Below, in pieces: positions 9,904 through 17,913 of a stretch of 47,693 nucleotides of DNA. The notes under the pieces were generated by a model. It did not search any database. It was given only the letters and a program-made list of their open reading frames with translations, and had not been told where the DNA came from. Location of the stretch: positions 1 through 47,693 of the forward strand of contig CAYUIS010000020.1 in NCBI GenBank assembly GCA_964444825.1, given 5' to 3'. Numbering within the stretch: the first letter of the stretch is position 1; each line of letters starts with the position of its first letter. The translations under genes and the position numbers were made by a program. The DNA is from CAYUIS01 sp964444825. GTDB taxonomy: Bacteria; Chloroflexota; Anaerolineae; B4-G1.

Positions 9904-10314
9904 TCAGCTCAGCCCCTTCATAAAGCCCCGAACTTGGTAGTCCCATTCGCGGGTCTCCAGGTCTACCAGCGTCTTCCTATCCTCCTCAACAACCGTAACC
10001 GAGACGTGACCACCACCGCCCTCGAAGGAAACGCAACAAGAGCCTCGTTCGACCACCTCAAGGCCAAGGCCCGCGTCACCAAAGAAAGCTTCGGCCTTCC
10101 TNNNNNNNNNNNNNNNNNNNNNNNNNNNNNNNNNNNNNNNNNNNNNNNNNNNNNNNNNNNNNNNNNNNNNNNNNNNNNNNNNNNNNNNNNNNNNNNNNNN
10201 NGCCTTGCGCACCTCTACCAGCGGCACAGGACACGTCTCTCCAACACAGTCTACCCGGATATCGACCGGTATGGGGCAGTCGCCAGCGCCACAATCCACC
10301 ATGATCTCTGTCAT
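9904..10314 (-). CDS. TusA-like sulfur carrier, interrupted by assembly gap
   Basis: The N-terminal part carries a TusA/SirA-type signature CPxP motif (DCVGETCPVPLVEVRK, catalytic Cys C28). It is preceded by an extra segment with a second CPxP-like motif (C8 and C13 in CGAGDCPIP). After a 100-base run of Ns the same frame continues into a C-terminal part with a Cys pair (GSCCVSF), a Gly-rich turn and an extension ending in GFMKGLS. Because the gap size is a placeholder, the true length and even the continuity of the two halves are uncertain. A GAGGTG ribosome-binding site supports the start. The gene follows the IscU-MIP18 gene by 16 bp and precedes the DsrE-like gene by 46 bp. TusA proteins transfer persulfide sulfur received from a cysteine desulfurase. 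Confidence 0.7.
   Translation of the reverse strand: MTEIMVDCGAGDCPIPVDIRVDCVGETCPVPLVEVRKXXXXXXXXXXXXXXXXXXXXXXXXXXXXXXXXXXRKAEAFFGDAGLGLEVVERGSCCVSFEGGGGHVSVTVVEEDRKTLVDLETREWDYQVRGFMKGLS
10102..10201. other. Assembly gap of 100 Ns
   Basis: A run of exactly 100 Ns, the conventional placeholder for a scaffold gap of unknown length. It falls inside the TusA-like gene, so the apparent reading-frame continuity across it has no evidential value. Confidence 0.99.
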
Positions 10315-10330
10315 CGTTTCACCTCACCCA

Positions 10331-10966
10331 TCACTCAGTGAACCTTACCGATACCTGGTCTACGTCCCACAGTGGCTCAATCTTGTCCACGATCTCCTCA
10401 CGGATGTTGGCCGCGAACTGGTGATCGGCTGGCAGGTCAATGCTCACGCGTACGACGCCATCAGCAACCTCGATCTCCTTCACGAGGTTGGTGCGCACCA
10501 CGTCCAACCCCACGACTGGATTCATCACGCGTTTGAGCCGCTTACGCACAAACTCGACGGTGGTAGGCTCGCGCTCCTTGATCAAACCGTGCTTCTCTTC
10601 ATAGTTTTCGATGGCCGCCCGCAACCCGTCCACGGCCAAGATCGAGCAGTGGGTTTTGATCGGAGGCAAACCTCCGAGCGCCTCAGAGGCCTGCTTCCAC
10701 GTGATGCCCTTGGCCTCCTCAAGGGTCTTCCCTTTCGCCAACTCGGTGATAATGGAACCGGTGGCGATGTTTGAAGCGCAACCATACGACTCGAACTTGA
10801 TGTCCGTAATGCGCTTGCTATCCGAGTCAACTTTGAGATAGACGGCCACCATATCGCCGCACGCCGGGCTCCCTTCCACCGACTTGGCATCAGCTTCGTC
10901 AATCCGTCCCACGTTCTGCGGGTTGCGGAAATGCTCCATAACAATCTCGCTATAAGGTAAAGGCAT
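10331..10966 (-). CDS. IscU-type Fe-S scaffold fused to a MIP18 (DUF59) domain
   Basis: Residues 1-130 form a complete IscU/NifU-N scaffold domain with its three cluster-binding cysteines C36 (PACGD, with D38), C63 (YGCAS) and C107 (KTHCS). Residues 136-211 match the MIP18/DUF59 fold (RLKRVMNPVVGLDVVRTNLV, then strands and a helix), seen in SufT/PaaD-type Fe-S maturation proteins. The cysteine usually found in that domain's GCP motif is replaced (PADHQFA). IscU is normally about 130 residues without such a tail. The gene sits 142 bp downstream of the IscS-like gene on the same strand. It presumably assembles clusters and, through the added domain, may hand them on; the latter is inference. 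Confidence 0.85.
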   Translation of the reverse strand: MPLPYSEIVMEHFRNPQNVGRIDEADAKSVEGSPACGDMVAVYLKVDSDSKRITDIKFESYGCASNIATGSIITELAKGKTLEEAKGITWKQASEALGGLPPIKTHCSILAVDGLRAAIENYEEKHGLIKEREPTTVEFVRKRLKRVMNPVVGLDVVRTNLVKEIEVADGVVRVSIDLPADHQFAANIREEIVDKIEPLWDVDQVSVRFTE

Positions 10967-11108
10967 ATTATTCTCCTCTCAACAATCACGAGCGTTATTC
11001 GGCCGCTCGTCTGCTCAACTCCCGATCCAGCATAACCAGAGCGTGACCCTTGTCCCCGATCCTTTCCAGAGTGGTCACAACTTACATAATTGGGTTAACT
11101 ATGTCGTC

Positions 11109-12272
11109 TTAATCTTTACCCAACGGGCTGATCCGGCGCAGGTCCGCCACCACTTCGGATACCGCGTCTACCACAGCATCCACATCCTCATCTTGATTAT
11201 AGCGCCCAAACGTGAAGCGAACCGAGCCGTGGGCCCGCTCGTGGTTTCCACCGATTCCCAGGATAACGTGGCTGGCCTCCAGTGAACGGCTAAAGCACGC
11301 CGAACCAGTACTGACGGCAAAGCCCCGCATATCCAGGTGCAACAGAAGAGATTCCCCCTCGACGAAACGATATGAGATGTTGGCGTTGTGTGGCAGTCGA
11401 TGAACCGGGTGTCCATTGATACGGGTGTGAGGGATCTCTAGCATCCGCTCCGTCAACCGGTCGCGCATCGCCTGCAGGCGACGCGTCTCTTCTGGCGTGA
11501 CCAATTCAACCGCCTTGGCAAAACCCACGGCACCAGGGATGTTCTCAACACCTGGTCGCCGATCGAACTCCTGAAAGCCCCCATCCATCCATTTGCGAAT
11601 CGGAGTGCCTTCTCGCACGTATAGCCCACCCACCCCCTTTGGACCGTGGATCGTATGAGCTGAGAGCGTCACTAGATCCACAGGCACCTCGCGGACATCT
11701 AGCGGGAGACGAAGAAAACTATGCGTGGCGTCCGTGTGAAGAAGGGTGCCCTTAGCCTGACAGATCTCTGCGATGAGGGGTAAATCCTGAACGGTGCCAA
11801 TTTCCTGGTTGGCCGCTTGGATAGAGACCAAGATCGTCTCGGGCCTGATCGAGTCCCGCAGATGATCCAGATCGACCCGCCCGGTCTCATCCACCTGCAC
11901 GCGAGTCACCTGAAAGCCCTGCCGCTCCAATGCACGAGCACTGTTGAGCACCGGAAAGTCCTCGAGGGGGGTGGTGACAATGTGGCGACCTTTCTTGTCG
12001 GCCAGCGCCAGGGCTACTCCCTTGATCGCCAAGTTGCTGGACTCGGTACTCCCGGAGGTAAAAACGAGTTCTTCCGGTGCGGCACCCAACTGAGCCGCAA
12101 CCCCTGCCCGGGCCACGTCCAGAGCATCCCTTGCATCAATGCCCAGGGAGTAGCCGAATTGAGAAGTTGCGATGGCGTACAGATCAAAGAAATAGGGCTC
12201 CATCGCCTTCAGCACGCGCTCGTCAAGCCGCGTTGCTGCAGCATTGTCGAGATAGATCACCTCTCCGAACAT
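11109..12272 (-). CDS. IscS/NifS-like protein lacking the PLP lysine
   Basis: The 387-residue fold-type I protein aligns along its whole length with IscS/NifS cysteine desulfurases: YLDNAAAT near the N terminus, FTSGSTESSNLAIKG (71-85), the PLP aspartate D181, and the mobile-loop sulfur-accepting C326 in STGSACFSRSLEASH. The Schiff-base lysine that should follow H206 in the SxHK motif is threonine (SAHTIHGPKG, T207). The PLP-stacking His is D105, the Asn of NNEIG is Q156, and the pocket Gln is H184. Canonical PLP-dependent desulfuration therefore looks impossible. An Archaeoglobus fulgidus IscS also lacking this lysine is a known precedent. First gene of a minus-strand sulfur/Fe-S set, with its own strong promoter. 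Being divergent yet intact, it looks like a maintained non-canonical partner of IscU, not a pseudogene. Confidence 0.88.
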   Translation of the reverse strand: MFGEVIYLDNAAATRLDERVLKAMEPYFFDLYAIATSQFGYSLGIDARDALDVARAGVAAQLGAAPEELVFTSGSTESSNLAIKGVALALADKKGRHIVTTPLEDFPVLNSARALERQGFQVTRVQVDETGRVDLDHLRDSIRPETILVSIQAANQEIGTVQDLPLIAEICQAKGTLLHTDATHSFLRLPLDVREVPVDLVTLSAHTIHGPKGVGGLYVREGTPIRKWMDGGFQEFDRRPGVENIPGAVGFAKAVELVTPEETRRLQAMRDRLTERMLEIPHTRINGHPVHRLPHNANISYRFVEGESLLLHLDMRGFAVSTGSACFSRSLEASHVILGIGGNHERAHGSVRFTFGRYNQDEDVDAVVDAVSEVVADLRRISPLGKD

Positions 12273-12345
12273 GTATTCGCCCTCCCGGAACCACTATGTG
12301 CACCGCTGTTCAGTCAGGCTCGTGCACTTTTACTTGTCTGACAGT

Positions 12346-12374
12346 AGTGTACCACACTTCAAGAATAAAGTCAA
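12346..12374 (-). promoter_or_regulatory. Promoter and overlapping palindrome for the IscS-like gene
   Basis: On the minus strand TTGACT (plus 12369-12374) and TACACT (plus 12346-12351) are separated by exactly 17 bp. An inverted repeat AGTGT-acc-ACACT (12346-12358) overlaps the -10 and spacer and is a plausible operator. The predicted leader is about 65 nt. Confidence 0.65.
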
Positions 12375-12436
12375 TGGCTGTCTACTATATTTGCGTTAGA
12401 AATACCCCTTTCAGAGTCCCAGAGCGTGCGCCTAGC

Positions 12437-12464
12437 TTGCGCCCGCGGCATCATGTGATATAAC
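12437..12464 (+). promoter_or_regulatory. Extended -10 promoter for the HisKA_2/ANTAR pair
   Basis: TTGCGC (12437-12442), 16 bp, TATAAC (12459-12464), with a TG dinucleotide at 12456-12457 forming an extended -10. It lies about 58 bp before the kinase start and is divergent from the IscS-like promoter. Confidence 0.5.
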
Positions 12465-12521
12465 TAATGTGCAAACCTATCTCTGACAAGATCAGAATTC
12501 CATGTCACCATTCGCCAGACG

Positions 12522-14180
12522 ATGCAAGATCTGCAACAGCAGCTAGATCAAAAAACGGCCCAACTGACCGCCCTGCGTGAGATCAGCCAGGCGATCAACG
12601 CCGCCTGGAAACTAGAGGCAACCCTCGAACTCATCACCCGCAAAACGGCCGAGGTGATGGCTATGGATTCTTGCTCCATTTATCTGTTGGATGCAGAGAG
12701 AGATCTCCTGGTCCTCCAGGCCACCACCGGGCTGGCCACGGCGGCAATTGGTCGCGCGCACCTGAGGATGGGAGAAGGATTGACCGGCTGGGCGGCGCAC
12801 TCGGGCGAAGCGGTAGCCGTTGCCGACGCCGCCCAAGACCCACGATTCAAATACCTGCCCGAGACCGAGGAGAGTATCTTCCAGTCGCTGCTTGCCGTGC
12901 CGCTGATCAACCAGGGACGAGTCATCGGCGCGATGAATGTACAGACTCGGGCCTATCATCAACATGGGGCCGATGAAATGGACCTCCTGTCCCTGATTGG
13001 GGATCTGGCAGCGGGGGCATTGGAGAAAGCGCTGCTCTACGAGCGAATGCAGCGGCAGATCACGGAACTCTCGACGCTGGCAGAGGTTAGTGAAGCGGTT
13101 ACATCACCTCTGTATTTGCACGAAATGCTCGGATTGATCGTCGATATGGCTGCAAAGGTTATGCGCGCCAAGGCCTGCTCGCTGCTGCTGCTGGATGAAG
13201 AGCGCAACCAACTGGTCTTGCAAGCCACTCAGGGCTTTAGTTCAGCGTACAACAAGAAACCTCCACTCGAATTAGGTGATGGGGTCGCGGGTCAAGTGGC
13301 CCAAATAGGTGAGCCGATGATCATCGAGGACGTGCGTCAAGACCATCGCTATCACTACGCCGAGATCGCACGCCACGACCATCTGTGTTCACTCCTCTGT
13401 GTGCCGCTGCGCGTGCGTGAAAGCGTTATCGGCGTCCTGAACTGCTACACAGGTGAGCCTCATACCTTCACCTCACAGGAGATCGAGCTGTTCCAAACCC
13501 TGGCCAACCAGACGGCCCTTGCTATTGAGAACAGCCATTTGGTCGTCAACACTGCCATTGTGCGAGAGATGCATCACCGGGTGAAAAACAACCTACAGAC
13601 CATCGCTATGCTGCTGCGGCTTCAGCTCAGCGAAGGGTCTCAAATCGATGCACAGGAGGCATTGTACAAGAGCATCAACCGCATCCTGAGTATGGCTGCT
13701 GTACACGATGCGCTATCGGAAAAAGGATTTCGTCTGGCTGACGCAAAAGGCGTGCTCAGACAGGTAGCACAGACATTGGCACAGTATCTGCCGCGCCCCG
13801 GCCAGGATGTTTCTATCGAGGTATGCGGAGACGAGATCAGCCTACCCTCTCGGACCGCCACCGCACTGGCCTTGGTGGTAAATGAGCTAGTTCAGAACGG
13901 TCTCAAGCACGCTTTTGTGGGTCGGGAGAAAGGCCACATCATCATCACGTTGCGCAACCAGCCACCAGGGTTTGAAGTAGAGGTACAGGATGACGGTGTG
14001 GGTCTCTCCGCCGAAGAGCCACCGCCCCATAGTCTGGGTTTGCAGATCATCAACACGCTGGTCAGCCAAGATCTAGGTGGCAGACTTGATGTCAAACAAA
14101 GCGAACAAGGCACGCGTGCCATTGTCAGCGTACCAGGCCCTGTCAATCCGCAGCCAGAGTACTCGAAGGAGCAGTTGTGA
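12522..14180 (+). CDS. GAF-GAF HisKA_2 sensor histidine kinase
   Basis: The 552-residue cytoplasmic kinase has a short coiled-coil start (QDLQQQLDQKTAQLTALREI), a GAF domain (about 20-170), a second GAF (about 180-335), and a HisKA_2-type phosphoacceptor motif MHHRVKNNLQT with H351/H352, the second being the conserved site. A HATPase domain follows (NELVQNGLKHAF N-box, DDGVGL G1 box, SLGLQII). HisKA_2 kinases typically pair with ANTAR or receiver-first regulators, and the next gene, which overlaps by 4 bp, is exactly that. No good ribosome-binding site precedes the chosen ATG and the frame is open upstream, so the start is uncertain. Confidence 0.92.
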   Translation: MQDLQQQLDQKTAQLTALREISQAINAAWKLEATLELITRKTAEVMAMDSCSIYLLDAERDLLVLQATTGLATAAIGRAHLRMGEGLTGWAAHSGEAVAVADAAQDPRFKYLPETEESIFQSLLAVPLINQGRVIGAMNVQTRAYHQHGADEMDLLSLIGDLAAGALEKALLYERMQRQITELSTLAEVSEAVTSPLYLHEMLGLIVDMAAKVMRAKACSLLLLDEERNQLVLQATQGFSSAYNKKPPLELGDGVAGQVAQIGEPMIIEDVRQDHRYHYAEIARHDHLCSLLCVPLRVRESVIGVLNCYTGEPHTFTSQEIELFQTLANQTALAIENSHLVVNTAIVREMHHRVKNNLQTIAMLLRLQLSEGSQIDAQEALYKSINRILSMAAVHDALSEKGFRLADAKGVLRQVAQTLAQYLPRPGQDVSIEVCGDEISLPSRTATALALVVNELVQNGLKHAFVGREKGHIIITLRNQPPGFEVEVQDDGVGLSAEEPPPHSLGLQIINTLVSQDLGGRLDVKQSEQGTRAIVSVPGPVNPQPEYSKEQL

Positions 14181-14776
14181 GATCATTGCGTGTGCTGATC
14201 GCCGAAGATGAATCGATCATCCGGATTGGGCTGTGCCGTATTCTTGAAGACGCTGGATACCAAGTCGTGGCCGCGCCGGATGGCCACACAGCGGTAAAAC
14301 TGGCTCGGCAGACCGGTCCGGGCCTGGTGATCCTGGACATCAAGATGCCCAACCTGGACGGACTCGAGACCGCCCGCCGGATCTATGGTCACCGTCCTGT
14401 GCCCATTATCATACTGACCGCCTATGGAGATCAAGAGCTAGTCAAAGAGGCCGCGGACCTCCCTATCATGGCCTATCTCATCAAACCGGTTAACGAACAG
14501 GAGCTGTTGGCGACGGCAGAAATCGTCACAGCTCGATTCGACGAACAGCAACAGGTGATCCAGCACGCGGCCGAATTGGAGAATCAGCTCGCGGGGCGCA
14601 AGTTGGTCGAACAGGCCAAAGGTCTATTGATGAAACAAGACTCCCTTAGCGAGGAGGAGGCCTACCGGCGGATTCAACGTCAAGCGCGCCAAGAGCGACG
14701 CCCAATGCAGCAAGTTGCCCAAGAGATCGTGCGCCAGCACTTGGCAGGATCGCCAGGAGGTGACGGTTCAAATTGA
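14177..14776 (+). CDS. ANTAR-domain response regulator
   Basis: The 199-residue regulator has a receiver domain (1-120; acidic pocket E10-D11, phospho-acceptor D54, T81, K103), a coiled-coil linker, and an ANTAR RNA-binding domain (about 135-190) with the characteristic RKLVEQAKGLLM and EEAYRRIQRQA helices. ANTAR proteins act as antiterminators by binding paired hairpins in leader RNA. The GTG start overlaps the kinase stop (GTGA), showing translational coupling with its cognate kinase. A structured leader lies directly downstream, before argG, but I found no canonical ANTAR hexaloop pair in it. Targets are therefore unknown. Confidence 0.93.
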   Translation: MRSLRVLIAEDESIIRIGLCRILEDAGYQVVAAPDGHTAVKLARQTGPGLVILDIKMPNLDGLETARRIYGHRPVPIIILTAYGDQELVKEAADLPIMAYLIKPVNEQELLATAEIVTARFDEQQQVIQHAAELENQLAGRKLVEQAKGLLMKQDSLSEEEAYRRIQRQARQERRPMQQVAQEIVRQHLAGSPGGDGSN

Positions 14777-14778
14777 GC

Positions 14779-14807
14779 TTGACAGAATGGGCATTCCGTG
14801 GTAACCT
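14779..14807 (+). promoter_or_regulatory. Candidate promoter for the arg/lys operon
   Basis: A consensus TTGACA (14779-14784) is followed after 17 bp by TAACCT (14802-14807), a weak -10. Transcription from here would give a leader of about 235 nt before argG, containing the folded elements at 14881-15005. Confidence 0.45.
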
Positions 14808-14880
14808 TCCACCAGTCAGGTAGAGATGAGGCATATCGTGAACACAGCCAGTGTGGATTTGATCGTAACTTATATCCGAC

Positions 14881-14934
14881 GACGTACCCGAGAAGAGCCA
14901 GGTTGCCCATCCGGGTAGGTTCTTGAGGTACGTC
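14881..14934 (+). ncRNA. Folded leader element upstream of argG
   Basis: GACGTACC (14881-14888) pairs perfectly with GGTACGTC (14927-14934). The helix continues through CGAGAA (14889-14894) with TTCTTG (14920-14925), interrupted only by a bulged A at 14926. Inside, CC/GG (14898-14899 with 14918-14919) and a TGCCC-ATCC-GGGTA hairpin (14904-14917) can form. An AGAGCCAG segment (14894-14901) is repeated as the 5' arm of the terminator hairpin downstream, so the terminator's 3' arm could pair with either. I do not recognise a known riboswitch class. This is a candidate cis-regulatory RNA. Confidence 0.45.
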
Positions 14935-14947
14935 CCTCACACGATTT

Positions 14948-14973
14948 AGAGCCAGCCCCAAGGGGCTGGCTCT
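14948..14973 (+). terminator. Strong hairpin, terminator or attenuator before argG
   Basis: AGAGCCAGCCCC (14948-14959) pairs perfectly over 12 bp with GGGGCTGGCTCT (14962-14973), followed by the mildly U-rich TCTGTTG. It ends the kinase/ANTAR transcript or attenuates the argG leader; the weak U-tract leaves its strength uncertain. Confidence 0.55.
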
Positions 14974-14979
14974 TCTGTT

Positions 14980-15005
14980 GCGCGGTGGAATATGATCCAC
15001 CGCGC
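14980..15005 (+). promoter_or_regulatory. Second perfect hairpin in the argG leader
   Basis: GCGCGGTGGA (14980-14989) and TCCACCGCGC (14996-15005) form a perfect 10-bp stem with the six-base loop ATATGA. It begins 7 bp after the previous hairpin and ends 45 bp before the argG start codon, with no T-tract. Its role is unknown; an RNA-binding site or mRNA-protecting stem are options. Confidence 0.5.
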
Positions 15006-15050
15006 TCTCGTTTGCCTCGAATCAGCTATTCTTTGAAAAAGGAGAGAACA

Positions 15051-16313
<1,263 letters not shown>

Positions 16314-16336
16314 TCGACAGACGGAGGTCTAGGACT

Positions 16337-17710
16337 ATGGCTCTTTGGGGAGGACGTTTTTCCGGACCGACCGATGCGTTGATGAAGCGTTTTCACGACT
16401 CTATCGGGTTCGACCGGCGGATGTACGCCGCCGATATCCAGGGTAGCATTGCCTATGCCGGTGCGCTTGTGCAGACGGGACTCATCACCACAGAGGAACA
16501 CGAGCAACTGGTCGCCGGACTGGCACAGGTGCAGGGGGAATTCGACGCCGATGACTTTCAGATCAAATCTGGCGACGAGGACATCCACAGCGCTGTCGAG
16601 CGACGGCTAGGGGAGATAGCAGGACCGGTAGCTGGAAAACTCCACACCGGCCGTTCGCGCAACGACCAGGTGGCCACCGACCTGCGCCTTTACCTTGAGC
16701 AGGAAATGCTCACCTTGCGGGGAGAGCTGATCGAACTGCAAAAGGCCATCATCGAGAAAGCGAGCACCCACCTTGACGCGATCATGCCCGGATACACCCA
16801 CATGCAGCAAGCACAGCCCGTGCTGTTCAGCCACTGGCTAATGTCCTACTTTTGGCGGTTTCAGCGCGACCGCGAGCGGCTAGACGAGGTGAAACATCGA
16901 ACCTCGGTGTTACCGTTGGGATCGGGAGCACTGGCCGGAAACCCGTTCAAGATCGATCGACATTGGCTGGCCGCCGAACTGGGCTTTGACGCGGTGAGCC
17001 AGAACAGTATGGACGCCGTAAGCGATCGTGACTATGTCGTCGAGTTCTTGGGCTGGGCTGCCCTCGTACAGATCCATCTCAGTAGCCTGGCAGAGGACGT
17101 CGTCACGTGGTCCAGCCGTGAATTCGGATTCGTCCAGGTGGACGAGACCTATTCCACAGGCTCCAGTCTTATGCCACAGAAGAGAAACCCTGACTCGCTG
17201 GAGCTTGTGCGCGGCAAGAGCGGACGGATAACGGGCCATCTCCTGGGCCTCCTGGTGACCATGAAGGGACTACCCTCGGGCTACAACAAGGATCTCCAGG
17301 AGGACAAGGAAGCCCTCTTTGACACCGTGGACACGCTGACCCTCGAGCTACCCGTCGCCGCAGGAGTGATCCGTACCCTGAAAGTGAACGCCGCCCGTAT
17401 GCGCGCCGCTCTGTCCGACGGGCTCCTGGCGACCGATCTGGCCGACTACCTGGTCCGAAAAGGGATACCGTTCCGCGAGAGTCATCATCTGGTGGGCCAG
17501 GCAGTCCGACGGGCAGAGGGACTGGGTGTGGGTCTCGCCAAGCTCACCATCGCCGACTATCAAGCCATCCACCCCGCCTTTGCCGAGGACATGAGCACCG
17601 TCTTTGACTTTCAACGTTCGGTAGAGGCGCGGGATACAGAAGGAGGCACGGCGCCGACGGCCGTGCGCACTCAGATCGAGCGAGCCAGAGAGTTGCTGGC
17701 TCAGAAGTAA
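16337..17710 (+). CDS. argH: Argininosuccinate lyase
   Basis: ArgH splits argininosuccinate to arginine and fumarate. The 457-residue length fits the family. Visible motifs are the N-terminal ALWGGRFSGPTDALMKRFHDSI, the TGRSRNDQVATDLR segment, MPGYTHMQQAQP with the catalytic-region His, and the superfamily signature GSSLMPQKRNPD containing the catalytic serine loop. It lies between argG (23 bp upstream) and lysW (30 bp downstream) on the same strand, linking the terminal arginine steps to the LysW carrier genes. Confidence 0.97.
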   Translation: MALWGGRFSGPTDALMKRFHDSIGFDRRMYAADIQGSIAYAGALVQTGLITTEEHEQLVAGLAQVQGEFDADDFQIKSGDEDIHSAVERRLGEIAGPVAGKLHTGRSRNDQVATDLRLYLEQEMLTLRGELIELQKAIIEKASTHLDAIMPGYTHMQQAQPVLFSHWLMSYFWRFQRDRERLDEVKHRTSVLPLGSGALAGNPFKIDRHWLAAELGFDAVSQNSMDAVSDRDYVVEFLGWAALVQIHLSSLAEDVVTWSSREFGFVQVDETYSTGSSLMPQKRNPDSLELVRGKSGRITGHLLGLLVTMKGLPSGYNKDLQEDKEALFDTVDTLTLELPVAAGVIRTLKVNAARMRAALSDGLLATDLADYLVRKGIPFRESHHLVGQAVRRAEGLGVGLAKLTIADYQAIHPAFAEDMSTVFDFQRSVEARDTEGGTAPTAVRTQIERARELLAQK

Positions 17711-17740
17711 AATCACAGACTATCAGAAGGAGATGGAACT

Positions 17741-17905
17741 ATGGTTACATGCCCAGAATGTGCAGGCGAGCTGAACCTGCGGCCCGACGTGGAGGAAGCA
17801 GAGATAGTAGTCTGCCCCGACTGCGGGGTCGAACTGGAGGTAGTGAGCACGAACCCAGTCACACTCGAGTTGGCTCCCGAAGTGGAGGAGGACTGGGGAG
17901 AATGA
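17741..17905 (+). CDS. lysW: LysW amino-group carrier protein
   Basis: This 54-residue protein is the carrier on which intermediates are built. It begins MVTCPECAGELNL, has a zinc-ribbon made by C4, C7, C25 and C28, is acidic, and ends in the diagnostic EDWGE. The C-terminal glutamate's gamma-carboxyl-bearing tail is the attachment site: LysX ligates the alpha-amino group of glutamate or aminoadipate to it, protecting that amino group through the later steps. An AGAAGGAG ribosome-binding site precedes the ATG by about 8 bp. It lies between argH and lysX, 8 bp before the latter. Its small size makes it easy to miss in automatic annotation. Confidence 0.95.
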   Translation: MVTCPECAGELNLRPDVEEAEIVVCPDCGVELEVVSTNPVTLELAPEVEEDWGE

Positions 17906-17913
17906 TATGAGCA

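Noticed and set aside
11109..12272. IscS-like gene as a pseudogene
   Set aside because: The frame is full length, the sulfur-accepting Cys loop is preserved, and it has a strong promoter. Changes are confined to substitutions, so decay is unlikely.
14980..15005. T-box leader upstream of argG, suggested by CCACCGCG
   Set aside because: The T-box antiterminator consensus has a bulge with TGGN facing ACCGCG. Here the sequence is a simple perfect hairpin with no specifier stem or bulge.
14777..15050. ANTAR-regulator target made of two hexaloop hairpins
   Set aside because: The only six-base loop, ATATGA, lacks the required G at position four, and the neighbouring hairpin has a two-base loop. 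No second hexaloop was found.
14985..15050. N-terminal extension of ArgG from ATG 14985
   Set aside because: The ATG sits in the loop and stem of a perfect hairpin, has no ribosome-binding site, and adds residues unlike any ArgG. GTG 15051 fits better.
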